Below are positions 1-8,480 of a stretch of DNA of 64,000 nt, piece by piece. The position numbers were made by a program, and so were the translations under genes. Numbering within the stretch: the stretch's first letter is position 1; each line of letters opens with the position of its first letter. Below the pieces are notes generated by a model. That model worked only from the letters and a program-made list of their open reading frames with translations, was not told the origin of the DNA and did not search any database. Source of the stretch: Rhizophagus irregularis (Eukaryota; Glomeromycota; Glomeromycetes; Glomerales; Glomeraceae); assembly GCF_026210795.1 (NCBI RefSeq), contig NC_089430.1, positions 4,960,001-5,024,000 on the forward strand, written 5' to 3'.

Positions 1-305
1 TTTTTTGCCTCCTTAAGGCATTTATCAATACACTGTTTACACGCGTCATCAGCCTCTAAAATTTTCTGCCCGAGTTTTTTGCATTGCCGATTGTACACCG
101 TCTGATGTCTTTTAGCCGCGGTTTCTTTTTTCTTCTCCTTAGTTTTCTTTTTGATAACCCAGTCTATCCCAGTAAAAGTATTCTTGTGCATACCACAAAC
201 TGTGCAATCACCATGCAGCCGGTAACGCCCATTTGTGGTCATATCTTGTATTTCACTAGCAGTTTCAGTTTCCTTCTTACACTTTAGGCAGTAAAATCGT
301 GTCAT
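1..305 (-). CDS. Small zinc-ribbon protein, virus-like, C-terminus off window
   Basis: An uninterrupted minus-strand frame runs from an ATG at 305 to the left edge, so the stop is not seen. It begins MTRFYCLKCKKETE and continues with GRYRLHGDCTVCGMHK, giving two CxxC pairs about 30 residues apart, the layout of a zinc ribbon. A lysine-rich stretch follows, then a second Cys cluster (CKQCIDKC). The first part resembles the short 'YCxKC...GxCxxCG' proteins common in large DNA viruses and Polinton-like elements (I think DUF5679-like, from memory). It is divergent from the integrase, whose ATG lies 45 bases away at 350, so the two share a promoter region. The function is unknown; it could be a nucleic-acid-binding or minor virion protein. 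Confidence 0.6.
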   Translation of the reverse strand, partial: MTRFYCLKCKKETETASEIQDMTTNGRYRLHGDCTVCGMHKNTFTGIDWVIKKKTKEKKKETAAKRHQTVYNRQCKKLGQKILEADDACKQCIDKCLKEAK

Positions 306-349
306 CTTAAGATTTGAAGTCCGAAATCTTTCCTTTAATTTGTCGTAAT

Positions 350-1445
350 ATGTCGCATTTAGAGAATTATTACAAATACTACAATCTCTCCGGAGTACCA
401 GCACGAATTCTAAAAGGTGAGGAGCACTACAACCTATACAAAAAGCCCTAAAGGAAAAGTCATCAGAGCGTCCACGAGTAGTTGTATGGAAACCAAATGC
501 GACGCATCAGGCAGATCTCGCAGAGATGCCAGTCGACCCCAAAGGATTCCACTATTTCCTCGTAGTGGTGGAAGTCGCGGGTAAACAAGTCGATGCAGAA
601 CCCCTAAAGGATAAGACTGCAAATAGGGTTCTAAACGGGTTTGTCAAAATCTACAGAAGAAATCGTATTAAGCCACCAACACACAGACTGGAGACAGACT
701 CTGGATCAGAATTCACTAACGACCAGGTACGTGATTTTTCCTGAACAGCCTAGGGGTAATGATGAGGTTCGGCGAACCAGGAAGACACAAACAGCAATCA
801 TACGCTGAACGAGCCATCCAAGCAATCCAGGAACCTCTCCTAAAACGAATGGTGGCACAGGAGTTGAAGACCGGATTGACATCTGTGGAATGGTCAGAAG
901 ATTTCCGTGATGTAGTTAATAAAATAGATGAAATCTGGCAGAGAAATCCCCCAGACATTCCGACAGGGTCACCCAAAGTGTCAAAAAAGACAGAACTTCT
1001 CTCTGAAGGAACACATGTCCGAGTCAAGTTAGACGAACCTATTTCAGTACTCGGGAATAAACTCCATGGAAAATTTCGTACAGGTGACATAAGATGGAAT
1101 CCCAATATCCGTGTCATCAAAAAAATGATCCTCTCACCCGAACAGCCTCCTACGTATCTTCTTGATGGACCACACGGGCGTCTAGGTGTATTCAGATGTG
1201 CGTACACCCGAAAAGAGTTGCAGATTGTTCCAGAAAATGAACATCCCCCACCTGACTCCGTGATAAGAGGGCAACCCAAAAGATTTGTACCTGAGCGGAT
1301 ACTCCGGCATCGCATTAGGAAGGGTCAAGACCAGTATCTAGTCAAGTGGGAACGATACCCAGATACCGAAGCCACTTGGGAACCCGCTGACCGGTTGGAG
1401 GAGGATGTCCCTGCCTTAATCCGCAAGTTTGGGAATAAAAAATAA
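350..1445 (+). pseudogene. Retroviral-type DDE integrase with chromodomain, two frameshifts
   Basis: This is the integrase expected of a Maverick/Polinton element, which would insert the element's DNA into the host nucleus. The frame opens at ATG 350 (MSHLENYY), shifts at about 447-455, continues through QADLAEM (first Asp) and ETDSGSEF (second Asp), shifts again at about 735-742, and then gives SYAERAIQAIQ (catalytic Glu). The C-terminus, about residues 300-360, reads PERILRHRIRKGQDQYLVKW then TEATWEP, a clear chromodomain that may target chromatin. All three DDE residues survive, but the two single-base shifts mean this copy cannot make the full protein. The stop at 1445 is only 7 bases from the end of the convergent Gag-protease gene. 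The family call is confident; whether the shifts are real or assembly errors cannot be told here. Confidence 0.85.
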
Positions 1446-1452
1446 ATATTCC

Positions 1453-4358
1453 CTATTTTTTGTCTCCTCGATTCACATCAGAAACTATCGGGATAAAAAC
1501 ATTCTTCTCATTACAAGTAAGGGCGATATGTTCACGTGATTCATGGACATCATAATTGTAACGTTTCAGACACGTCCGGCTCAATCCAATCTCCCTATGC
1601 TTGTAATCGCTTAAAACCGCGAGATTCTCAGTGATTACACAATCAGGGGTTAGTTTGATTGACACACCTTTTACCATGCCGAATGTCCTACCAGAACCCG
1701 GAGCGCCGGATATGTTATGTGTAATACTCTTGTCGATATCCAACCCTAATTCTTCAGCGGCTTCCCTCTGAATAAAAGACGCGTTAGCACAAGTGTCTGC
1801 TAAACACTGAATTGCTATCCCATTGACCTTCCCATCCAGCGCTAAAAGATCTTTAGTATTCTCCAAACGAGCTATGTCAATATCCATCGGGTCATCTTCC
1901 CTGATATCCTCTTCTTGTTTTTCCTCAACTAGGTCTTCCGGAATCTCCGTACTTTTACGAGCAGACTTTAATTCTTCCCGAAGAATCTTGCGGAGTAATT
2001 TTCTAAAATCTGCAGACCTTAATAAACTTAATGAATCATTTTTGGTGACGGCTTTTATAAGTGTGGGCTTACTACTAGTAACCTTCACAGGAATCTTAAT
2101 AGGAGTCATTTTAACTGATTTTTTTGGAACAGATTTAAGAAGTTTCGAGATACTTACACCCTTATCCGAGTTTACTTTTTTTTTGTACTTCGAACCGCAC
2201 AAATCCGAAAACCACCTTCCTCATCGGGAACAATTTTCAAGTCATCAAAACTCGCGGTATTAGTATCAATATCCATAGCATCATCATTAAGATCGAGTTT
2301 CTCATTGCTCGGGCTAATTCCAGATCATCGCGTCTATCTTTAGCCTTCTGAAGTCTCTTTGGAAATCTTTTAGACGTCTCATATCCCATAATAAAATCAA
2401 TAACATGTTGATCATCCTCACTAGTCCACTCAGGAGCATCAGGGTCACCAGGGTCATCACCAAAATTATGATCTACATAACCATCATCCCAATCAGGATC
2501 CTGATGATCCTGAACAACGCGTGGCCGTGGCTTTGGCCGAACAGGTTTAATCTGTTGTCTATAGACCAGTGGTTTACGAACTGGCTTAGATGCTTGTAAT
2601 TGTTTAAATTGTGCCTGGAAATTCTTGGTAAGTTCCTCGGCTTGTGCCTTGAGCAATTCTTGTAATCGTTCTTGAGTAATAATATCTGTCGACCTTTGTA
2701 TTACAGCACCTTCATGTGGAGTCACGGGATGAGTATAGCCAGCCAATTCCTCTTTTTTAGCCTTTTCAATACCCTGACGCCTTTGTAATCCATAGAACAT
2801 TTCGCCCTTTCATCGCTCAAGATCACTCAATCTATCGATTAATGTATTAAGAGGTGCCGCCCCGATTCTGGAAGCTTCAATAACGTTTTCTGGCAAAAGT
2901 CCTCTATAGAACTGGTCAGTAACCATAATTCGATTATATCCTACAATATCCCCAGCCCTCTCAACTCGCTTATAGTAAGATCGAACAGGTTCACCTTGTT
3001 CCTGGTAAAGGTTACTAAATCGTATTTGAAGTCTTTCTTTCACGACGGTTGGAAAATTTATGCGCATATGCATAAATGCTTGATCCAGGAGAATCCCCTG
3101 TAAGACTATCGGTTGATTCTGGGCAGCAGCATTGAATGGACCTCCATGATCTCCCAACCCATTAACGGGTAGATGAGTAGGACGTCCGCCTGCACGCCTC
3201 CACTGCTCTTCAACTTTAAAATTCGTTCTAACGATATCAGCGCGTGACGGGAAAAATGCGTCTCCAATAGTTACCGCCGCATTAGCCGCAACTAGAGAAT
3301 ATGCATGAGCAGCAGATCCAGGCACATAAGTATTAGGATGTAGTCGTCCAGCACCAGCATTTTCAGGAACAACCAAAGCTCTGAATGCTCGGCGAGTAGC
3401 ACCGGCTCCACCATTTGCAGCAGCTACTAACCGAATATTCGAGAGTTCCCAATTTTTCCAGTAAGTTCCACATCAAACCACCTCGCCGCTTCATCTCTCA
3501 TACAGCTACGAAGAACCCCCATCGCTCGCACCTGACCAGGAGGCGCACCGGCATCGTCCAATGGATCAATACCAACGGTATTAATATACCCTAAAAAGTT
3601 ATCAATAAAAAGATTAAGATCTTCATCTTCCCGACCATGAAATATGGGGGCAGCTATACCAACGGCAGCCATATCGTATTTTGTGGATGGTTGAGAGGAG
3701 GTGGAGGAAGGTTCAATTGTCTGATCCGAAACCATTGTACTTGGATACGCAGAGCGGCTATTTGTTGGAAAAGTCGATTCCTAAGACATCCCAATGTCCG
3801 AATTCCAAAAAGAACCCGATTATTGGCATATACAAGCCGATTTCGTGCCGCATCACGCTTGCCTATAGCTCTATTACGTTCACCTATAGCTCTATTACGT
3901 TCTCCTCTCATAAGATTATATTGCTGCTGAAGACGACGATTAGTCGTCCGCATACCACCAAACTCACGTTCCAATTCAGCCAAATTAGCTTCTAAACCAG
4001 TAATAGTATCTTGTACGTTATTTAGCTCATCTTGTGTAAGACCTAACAAACCCGTTTGAACCTCGAGTTCATCTTGTAATTCATCACGTTCTTTTCGAGA
4101 TCGATCGCGTTCCGCTTTTAATATATCGCGTTCTTCGTATGTTTCTCTACAGCGATGAATTAATAAATTAAGAGCATGTTTAAGACGATGGTTTGCATTT
4201 TGTACATCTCGATTAACAACTATACGATCACTGACAGTTAAAAAATCTGTTAGATCCTTAATTACCGCAACTAATGGTATATTATTCATATCACGCAAAT
4301 CCCTAGGAGGTGGTCCAGTAGGCTCTGAAGGAGTATAAATTGCAATTGGTGTTGACAT
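1453..4358 (-). pseudogene. Gag-like plus retropepsin-type protease gene, several breaks
   Basis: From ATG 4358 the pieces follow one another on the minus strand. First comes a long charged coiled coil (about 200 residues, 3700-4358). Next is a capsid-like region containing FHGREDEDLNLFIDNF, RDEAARWFDVEL and a segment like retrotransposon Gag (RFSNLYQEQGEPVRSYYKRV). A basic, proline-rich and then acidic linker follows. Last is an aspartic protease domain with CLADTCANASFI, where DTCA replaces the usual DTGA, then IGLSRTCLKRYNYDVHES. The frame is broken near 3700-3735, in a short A run near 3445, by a TGA at 2812-2810, near 2290-2310, and in an A9 run near 2180. Such gag-asp-protease ORFs with DTCA are, from memory, common in Rhizophagus. 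Only 31 bases separate its start from the ATPase start and 7 bases its stop from the integrase stop. I see no LTRs and no reverse transcriptase. Confidence 0.75.
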
Positions 4359-4389
4359 CGTATTTAAACTAAGTTAGAATAAAATTCAA
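4359..4389. promoter_or_regulatory. Short divergent spacer between Gag-protease and ATPase genes
   Basis: Thirty-one AT-rich bases separate the two divergent ATGs. They must hold the 5' leaders of both genes and probably much of a bidirectional promoter. I see no copy of the TCTTCAATTA motif found upstream of other genes in this element. Confidence 0.4.
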
Positions 4390-5121
4390 ATGGATCTTTA
4401 TGTATACAATTTGGACGAGTACACGACCGACTCGAGACAGGGTAATGAGTTTGCCCTATCATGGCCTTTCCGTCTTGCCGTAGCAGGAAGTTCTGACTCG
4501 GGTAAGACAACTATGATTATTAATTTGTTAATGGGAGACAAGAAGGCAAAGGAGGATGGCGAAAGGTACATATTATGTGATGCGGTAATTCTAGTTGGCA
4601 GATACCTCGATGAACCGAAGTGGGCAGTCGTATGTGATTTTTTCAAAGAAGAAGAAATTCCGTTTACCGCAGTATCCCATAGTGAGATTCCAAATGTTAA
4701 GGACTTCAACTCCACCCAGGCTACTGTGGTAATCTTCGAGGATTTGATGGATGCGCCTAAAAAAACCCAGGATCTCATCACTGGATTTTTTACACATGGG
4801 CGTCACAAAAATATCTCGTGTATCTATGTGGCCCAAAGATTCTTTACCATTCCCAAGGCTATTCGTAAAAATGTGAATTATATTTCCCTACATGGAGGTC
4901 ACGGAAGTTTGACCGATACTAAGAGGATCATCCGCCAGTATACAGAAGAATCGGAATCACTAGCTCCAGTAATCGATAACCTTACTCTACAACGCGAATT
5001 TATAGTATTTGATCTTAGAAGATCCAAGAGCGATCCGTTATCTATTCGGGTTAGATGGTATACTAGTCTCAGTTCGATCACCGATCAATCTCAGTTCGAT
5101 CCTAGTTCGATCTCAGTTTAA
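4390..5121 (+). CDS. A32/FtsK-HerA type DNA-packaging ATPase
   Basis: This is a 243-residue P-loop ATPase of the poxvirus A32-like branch, which pumps genomic DNA into capsids in Polintons, virophages and large DNA viruses. Walker A is GSSDSGKT at residues 33-40. Walker B is ATVVIFEDLMD, with the acidic pair ED. Further on, VAQRFFTIPKAIRKN matches the conserved Gln/Arg region after Walker B. The ATG at 4390 gives the usual short N-terminus before the P-loop. The reading frame is complete, unlike several neighbours. Its C-terminus runs into a repeat array (SQFDPSSISV) ending in TAA at 5121, and the same frame stays open beyond that stop. It is divergently arranged with the Gag-protease gene. 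The presence of a packaging motor implies that the element's ancestor, at least, made particles. Confidence 0.88.
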   Translation: MDLYVYNLDEYTTDSRQGNEFALSWPFRLAVAGSSDSGKTTMIINLLMGDKKAKEDGERYILCDAVILVGRYLDEPKWAVVCDFFKEEEIPFTAVSHSEIPNVKDFNSTQATVVIFEDLMDAPKKTQDLITGFFTHGRHKNISCIYVAQRFFTIPKAIRKNVNYISLHGGHGSLTDTKRIIRQYTEESESLAPVIDNLTLQREFIVFDLRRSKSDPLSIRVRWYTSLSSITDQSQFDPSSISV

Positions 5122-5200
5122 TCCCCGTTCGATCCGAGTTTGAACCCAGTTCGATCGAAGTTCAATCCGAGTTTGAACCCAGTTCGATCGAAGTTTAGTT
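5071..5200 (+). repeat. Short tandem repeat array based on CAGTTCGATC
   Basis: About ten imperfect copies of a 10-12 base unit (CAGTTCGATC and variants such as GAGTTTGAACC) run across the ATPase stop codon and into the following ORF. The array is translated in one frame on both sides of TAA 5119-5121, as S/Q-FDPS- and NPVRSKF-type repeats. Confidence 0.8.
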
Positions 5201-5580
5201 CCTATGGCCAGAAAGCCGTAGCTGAAGCAAAAAAGTCCTCCCAGCTAATCGAGTTTGCTCGGGAATATCCGTCGCCTAAAGAGAGAAAACACCTTCTCGT
5301 ATCTGGTGTTATAGCTAAGAACGCAGATACCTGGATTAAGTACGTCTTTCGGGAAGCCTACGGATTATCTGGTAAGACCCTGGGATCAGACTTCCAAAAC
5401 TTCTTAGCAAAAGTACGGGATAGGACCACGAAGACTGAAATTCCAAAACCTGAGACCGTAAAGGAGTTATTCTCCCGATATGAAGTCCTGAAGTCTAGTC
5501 ACCCTTTGGATAATAAAAAAATAATAGAAGGCATCGGGGTCCTTTTACAGATCTTTTCTAAGGGTCATATGGACCGTTGA
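5122..5580 (+). CDS. Unknown basic protein, in frame behind the ATPase, no ATG
   Basis: This open frame is the direct continuation of the ATPase frame after its TAA. There is no ATG near its beginning; the first plausible non-ATG start is a TTG at 5140. After the repeat-encoded section (NPVRSKFNPS) comes a conserved-looking body (GQKAVAEAKKSSQLIEFARE, KERKHLLVSGVIAKNADTW) of about 120 mostly helical, charged residues, ending in SKGHMDR. I do not recognise the family. It may be a C-terminal part of the ATPase that has been cut off by a stop in the repeat array, or a separate gene whose start has been lost. It is convergent with the next gene, with 46 bases between stops. Confidence 0.5.
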   Translation, partial: SPFDPSLNPVRSKFNPSLNPVRSKFSSYGQKAVAEAKKSSQLIEFAREYPSPKERKHLLVSGVIAKNADTWIKYVFREAYGLSGKTLGSDFQNFLAKVRDRTTKTEIPKPETVKELFSRYEVLKSSHPLDNKKIIEGIGVLLQIFSKGHMDR

Positions 5581-5626
5581 GCATTACGAGTAGGGATCAA
5601 TAGTATTTTGTAAGAATCTGGCTGCT

Positions 5627-6178
5627 TTAGCAACCCATCTCGTGAAGTTCTTCCGCAGAAGCCCTAAGAATCATGGCACTTTTTTTACGTCCTTCGAAGT
5701 CAATCCGTAACATCCTAGCTTTTAACCCAATAGCTCCTAAGGCTCGAGAAGCAAAGTTCTTAGTCATTGGATTTCTTACATGACTTACATAGTTTTCATA
5801 GAATGTAGTAAAGGGTTCGTCAATACCATCCGGGTATGTATTCCGTAAGAACTGATATAAGGCAATTTCCCCACTGTCACATCCAATGGCTATAAGCTGT
5901 TCAAGAAGCCACTTCCTAGTATCCTCGTATGAATCTCCGTCCATAATTTTCATATCCAGTCTTTGTGTGAATAATTGCGTAAAATCCGCATTACTTGCCC
6001 GATGGATAATCTGGACCAACTTATCCCTGGCAAGTCCCAAGGCTTGTAAAGGTTCACTCTCATCGCCAATCTTCTTTATAATCTGTCTATACAACACGCT
6101 GGATAATCCTCTATATGCCGCTTTTGCAGAGAATACTCCACAGTTCTGACACTGGTTTATTACAATTGATGTTGACAT
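5627..6178 (-). CDS. Unknown 183-residue protein of the element
   Basis: The complete frame runs from ATG 6178 (MSTSIVINQCQNCGVFS) to a stop at 5627. One CxxC near the N-terminus is the only metal-binding hint. The rest looks alpha-helical with many basic and hydrophobic residues (RKWLLEQLIAIGCDSGE, NPMTKNFASRALGAIGLKAR). There is no signal peptide or membrane segment. Its start context, ATGTCAACA, resembles those of the Gag-protease gene and the gene at 8398, and an AT-rich motif related to TCTTCAATTA lies about 61 bases upstream. I do not recognise the family; a structural or regulatory role in the virus-like element is only a guess. Confidence 0.6.
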   Translation of the reverse strand: MSTSIVINQCQNCGVFSAKAAYRGLSSVLYRQIIKKIGDESEPLQALGLARDKLVQIIHRASNADFTQLFTQRLDMKIMDGDSYEDTRKWLLEQLIAIGCDSGEIALYQFLRNTYPDGIDEPFTTFYENYVSHVRNPMTKNFASRALGAIGLKARMLRIDFEGRKKSAMILRASAEELHEMGC

Positions 6179-6238
6179 GGCTATCTTTCTTTGATTATTC
6201 GCTCACTTAGTATCCTTCACAATCTTTTTTATATATTG

Positions 6239-6255
6239 TTATCTTTAAATACCTG
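6239..6255 (-). promoter_or_regulatory. Element promoter-like motif, divergent copy
   Basis: On the plus strand this reads TTATCTTTAAATACCTG, a variant of the ATCTTCAATTAC motif, 61 bases upstream of ATG 6178. It is followed by an A-rich run, as at other copies. Confidence 0.35.
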
Positions 6256-6303
6256 TCATTTGTATAAAAAAAAATAACTGGCATTAAGGGATCGACTGTT
6301 GGA

Positions 6304-6342
6304 AAGACCGGAGGACCGGAGGACCGGAGGACCGGAGGACTG
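6304..6342. repeat. GGACCGGA tandem repeat
   Basis: Four to five head-to-tail copies of an 8-9 base unit (GACCGGAG) lie just past the stop of the adaptor-like gene. Related GGACCGGA sequence recurs inside that gene at about 6477-6495, where it encodes part of a Gly/Ser/Pro linker. Confidence 0.8.
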
Positions 6343-6346
6343 ACCA

Positions 6347-6932
6347 TTAGGAAGCGCAGTCCTTGCACAACTTGTCCGTTAAGTCACTTGGGCTCACAGG
6401 CATGAGACATTCCCTACACAACTCAATATTAAGCTCTGCAAGTCTCGGGGCATGGTCCTCCAAAGTTCGTGGACGACCGGAAGGACCGGAGGAAGGTGTC
6501 CCGTTAGTCGTATCTTGCTGTAAGATAAAATCATCATATTCATCTTGGTCAGCCTGAATAGCGGCTCTGATTTGTTGTATATCATTAAAAGTTAACCGCT
6601 GGCCATCAAGATTTTCCTCATTATAGCGCGTTTCATTGATGATTTCCTCTATAAGCTCCTCCTCTTCATAATGAACAAGGTAGTAGTCCTCAACTACCTC
6701 GTAGTCACTCTCAACCAGTCTATGATACGTTCTAGTACCGTGTTGAATATAGCGTCCTGTATCTGTATTTAAATATACAGGTTGTTCCGCAGGGTGGAGG
6801 CAGTACGGTTTGTCTACGGACAAGCCTTCCATCGATATAATCATGGGATTCCATAACTATTCGATTAAAGGTATCTCCACCAACACGGATTGGACGTCCG
6901 GTTATAGGATTAGTTATATAAGTGTAAGACAT
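6347..6932 (-). pseudogene. 2-cysteine-adaptor-like protein with two NPxTGR-type motifs, frameshifted
   Basis: ATG 6932 opens MSYTYITNPITGRPIRVGGD, followed by TFNRIVME. The NPxTGRxIxxGGxTF signature is that of the virus-specific 2-cysteine adaptor domain found in large DNA viruses and related elements. The frame then shifts between about 6845 and 6775 and continues in another frame with a second, related motif (NTDTGRYIQHGTRTYHRLVE). After that come a strongly acidic stretch (EEEELIEEIINE), a linker and a C-terminal CxxC...CxxC pair (CRECLMP...CKDC). So the intact gene probably had two adaptor-like motifs and a small zinc-binding tail, about 195 residues in all. Its role is unknown; in viruses the motif is often fused to proteases or kinases. 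The frameshift makes this copy doubtful. Confidence 0.6.
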
Positions 6933-6966
6933 GTCTTTTTTCTGTACGTGTCTACATACCTAATTG

Positions 6967-6981
6967 TTATCTTCAATTTAC
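6967..6981 (-). promoter_or_regulatory. Element promoter-like motif upstream of adaptor-like gene
   Basis: The plus-strand text is TTATCTTCAATTTAC, 35 bases upstream of ATG 6932. It matches the core shared with other minus-strand genes of the element. Confidence 0.55.
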
Positions 6982-6999
6982 AATAACCAAGTGACATCG

Positions 7000-7090
7000 T
7001 CATCAGTCCTTGTCACGAAACACGAGGATACCTGATGATGAGGTTACATGGTCATCAGTCCTTGTCGCGAAACATGAGGATACCTGATGA
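7000..7090. repeat. Two direct copies of a 39-base hairpin
   Basis: The unit occupies 7000-7038 and 7052-7090. Each begins TCATCAGTCCTTGTC and ends GAGGATACCTGATGA, so the ends pair as TCATCAG/CTGATGA, with further inner pairing. The copies differ at only a few bases, and two of these (CACG/CGCG, CACG/CATG) lie in the loop. Confidence 0.8.
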
Positions 7091-7485
7091 ATAAGTTATT
7101 GGATTATTGGCCTAAAAAGCATTCATGGAAAAACTATGGATTATATTACAGAAAATGTGAACGGAGTTCATGTCACGTGATACCCTGAACAAATGTGTAG
7201 AGTGTCACGTGACTTCATGCGGTACGTAGATCATTTCCTTTTTGGGCGATACCCGTTCCGCAAAAATCGATTTGGTAAGAATGCGTTTGGAACCTTGTGT
7301 AACATAAATTTCCTTTTTCGGTAATTCGGGATTACGCGGTAATGCCGGCCGGATCTAAAAAATATGACTCTGCAGGGTAATTCCTACGAAAGTCAAGTAC
7401 AAAATGCTTACTTTTGTTGAGTCCATTCATACCACTCTCAGTCCCCAAGGATCGCCTCCCCATCTATGTTCACTTAATGCATGCT
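7091..7485. other. Non-coding stretch with a CACGTG inverted repeat
   Basis: I see no convincing gene. Positions 7168-7180 (TTCATGTCACGTGA) and 7205-7219 (TCACGTGACTTCATG) form an inverted pair with two CACGTG palindromes. The remainder is ordinary mixed-composition sequence, possibly the decayed 3' region of the F-box-like gene. Confidence 0.5.
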
Positions 7486-7818
7486 CTATGGTTTCCCTCT
7501 CTTGGGGTCCACGACCATCCCATTCCTAAGCATTTTCTCCATAATATAAAGCTGATCCTCGGTGAGGCGGTCTATCCATCTTTTATAGAAGTCGTTTACA
7601 TCTTCAAATGTTATCCAGTCAACATTCCCTTTTTCGAATGGCTTTCCAAGAGCTCGGACATACCCGATCGTAGTGGCATAATTTTTCCACCTCTTATATG
7701 CCTCTTGACGAACTTCCTGCTACCACACTCTATCTACCTTACTCACTGCAATAAGGTCAGTATCCGGGATCTTTGCGACAATGCGTTCGACTATTTCTAC
7801 TGGTAATTGGTCCAACAT
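7486..7818 (-). pseudogene. F-box-like protein with internal TAG
   Basis: ATG 7818 opens MLDQLPVEIVERIVAKIPD, followed by TDLIAVSKVDRVW, which has the spacing of an F-box (LPxEIxxxIxxxIPxxDLxxxSxVxxxW). F-boxes recruit Skp1 and so SCF ubiquitin ligases. A TAG stop follows directly at 7722-7720. Past it the same frame stays open for another 77 codons (QEVRQEAYKRWKNYAT, then KGNVDWITFEDVNDFYKRWI) to a stop at 7486. The open frame beyond the stop shows that the original protein had about 110 residues and that the TAG is probably a recent nonsense change. Viruses often carry F-box or ankyrin/F-box proteins to redirect host ubiquitination; that role is inference here. A promoter-like motif lies 25 bases upstream. 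Confidence 0.6.
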
Positions 7819-7842
7819 GATGTTATGTTACTTATACTATAG

Positions 7843-7858
7843 CTATCTTCAATTACTG
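7843..7858 (-). promoter_or_regulatory. Element promoter-like motif upstream of F-box-like gene
   Basis: The plus-strand text is CTATCTTCAATTACTG, 25 bases upstream of ATG 7818; it is the best copy of the shared core. Confidence 0.6.
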
Positions 7859-7927
7859 TATGCCTATTACACATGGATAAAAAATATAGACTAAATTCGT
7901 ACAGAATCGTAGGACCACAGGAGCCGC

Positions 7928-8398
7928 TTATGCAAGAAGTTCTGTTAAGGTTTTCTCAGCCTCGTTTTTAGTAATAGCTCGCTTTGGGGGACCGGTTGAT
8001 GAGTCCTTAGTCGCATTATAATACAATTCGAAGAGGGCCTCAAGCTTATCTAGGAGAGCTTGTTTATTCTTGTATGATTCGCGGATTTTTGCTATTTTAG
8101 CAGTATATGCCGCATTATCTGGGAAGAGTTTTCTGGCCATGAACTTCACATATGATACAGGAGAATTTGCCGTCTGGATTCGCTTGATATACTTCACGTG
8201 GTCCTGGACGAGGTAACTGGTTTTGCTAAACCCAGATACTAATGCAACTACTATAGTATCTTTTAATGCGCGGATAATCTTGGGGACAGTTTCGTCAGTG
8301 ATAACACTAGGTTGAATGCGCGATGCCTCGTAAATAACCTTCTCACTAGTGCTGTCAGTGCTGTTAACAATGCTTGCGAATTCGGTATATGTTGACAT
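7928..8398 (-). CDS. Unknown 156-residue helical protein of the element
   Basis: The frame is complete from ATG 8398 (MSTYTEFASIVNSTDS) to a stop at 7928. It has no cysteine pattern, signal peptide or membrane segment. The composition suggests an all-helical protein: KIIRALKDTIVVALVSGF, KFMARKLFPDNAAYTAKIAK, QALLDKLEALFELYYNA. The C-terminus is Lys/Glu rich. It starts with the same MST context as the genes at 4358 and 6178. The upstream region carries a well-conserved copy of the motif at 8425-8441, preceded on the coding strand by a T-rich run. I do not recognise the family. Given its place between polymerase and capsid-type genes, a DNA-binding or structural role is possible but unsupported. 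Confidence 0.6.
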   Translation of the reverse strand: MSTYTEFASIVNSTDSTSEKVIYEASRIQPSVITDETVPKIIRALKDTIVVALVSGFSKTSYLVQDHVKYIKRIQTANSPVSYVKFMARKLFPDNAAYTAKIAKIRESYKNKQALLDKLEALFELYYNATKDSSTGPPKRAITKNEAEKTLTELLA

Positions 8399-8424
8399 GA
8401 TTCTTTGTACTTTGTAAAAAATAT

Positions 8425-8441
8425 AAATCTTCAGTTACCTG
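8425..8441 (-). promoter_or_regulatory. Element promoter-like motif upstream of gene at 8398
   Basis: The plus-strand text is AAATCTTCAGTTACCTG, 27 bases upstream of ATG 8398. Confidence 0.55.
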
Positions 8442-8480
8442 TTCATTCGAATGAGAAAAAATAAATATGAACCTCGGGGT

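Noticed and set aside
716-1315. Long minus-strand frame opposite the integrase
   Set aside because: It is a shadow of the integrase second frame; no recognisable motif, and the plus strand has clear DDE and chromodomain features.
1453-4358. A complete Ty3-type LTR retrotransposon
   Set aside because: No reverse transcriptase or RNase H between protease and integrase, integrase on the opposite strand, no LTR pair seen.
7414-7806. Plus-strand frame of 130 codons
   Set aside because: It mirrors the F-box-like gene on the minus strand, which has a recognisable N-terminus and a promoter-like motif.
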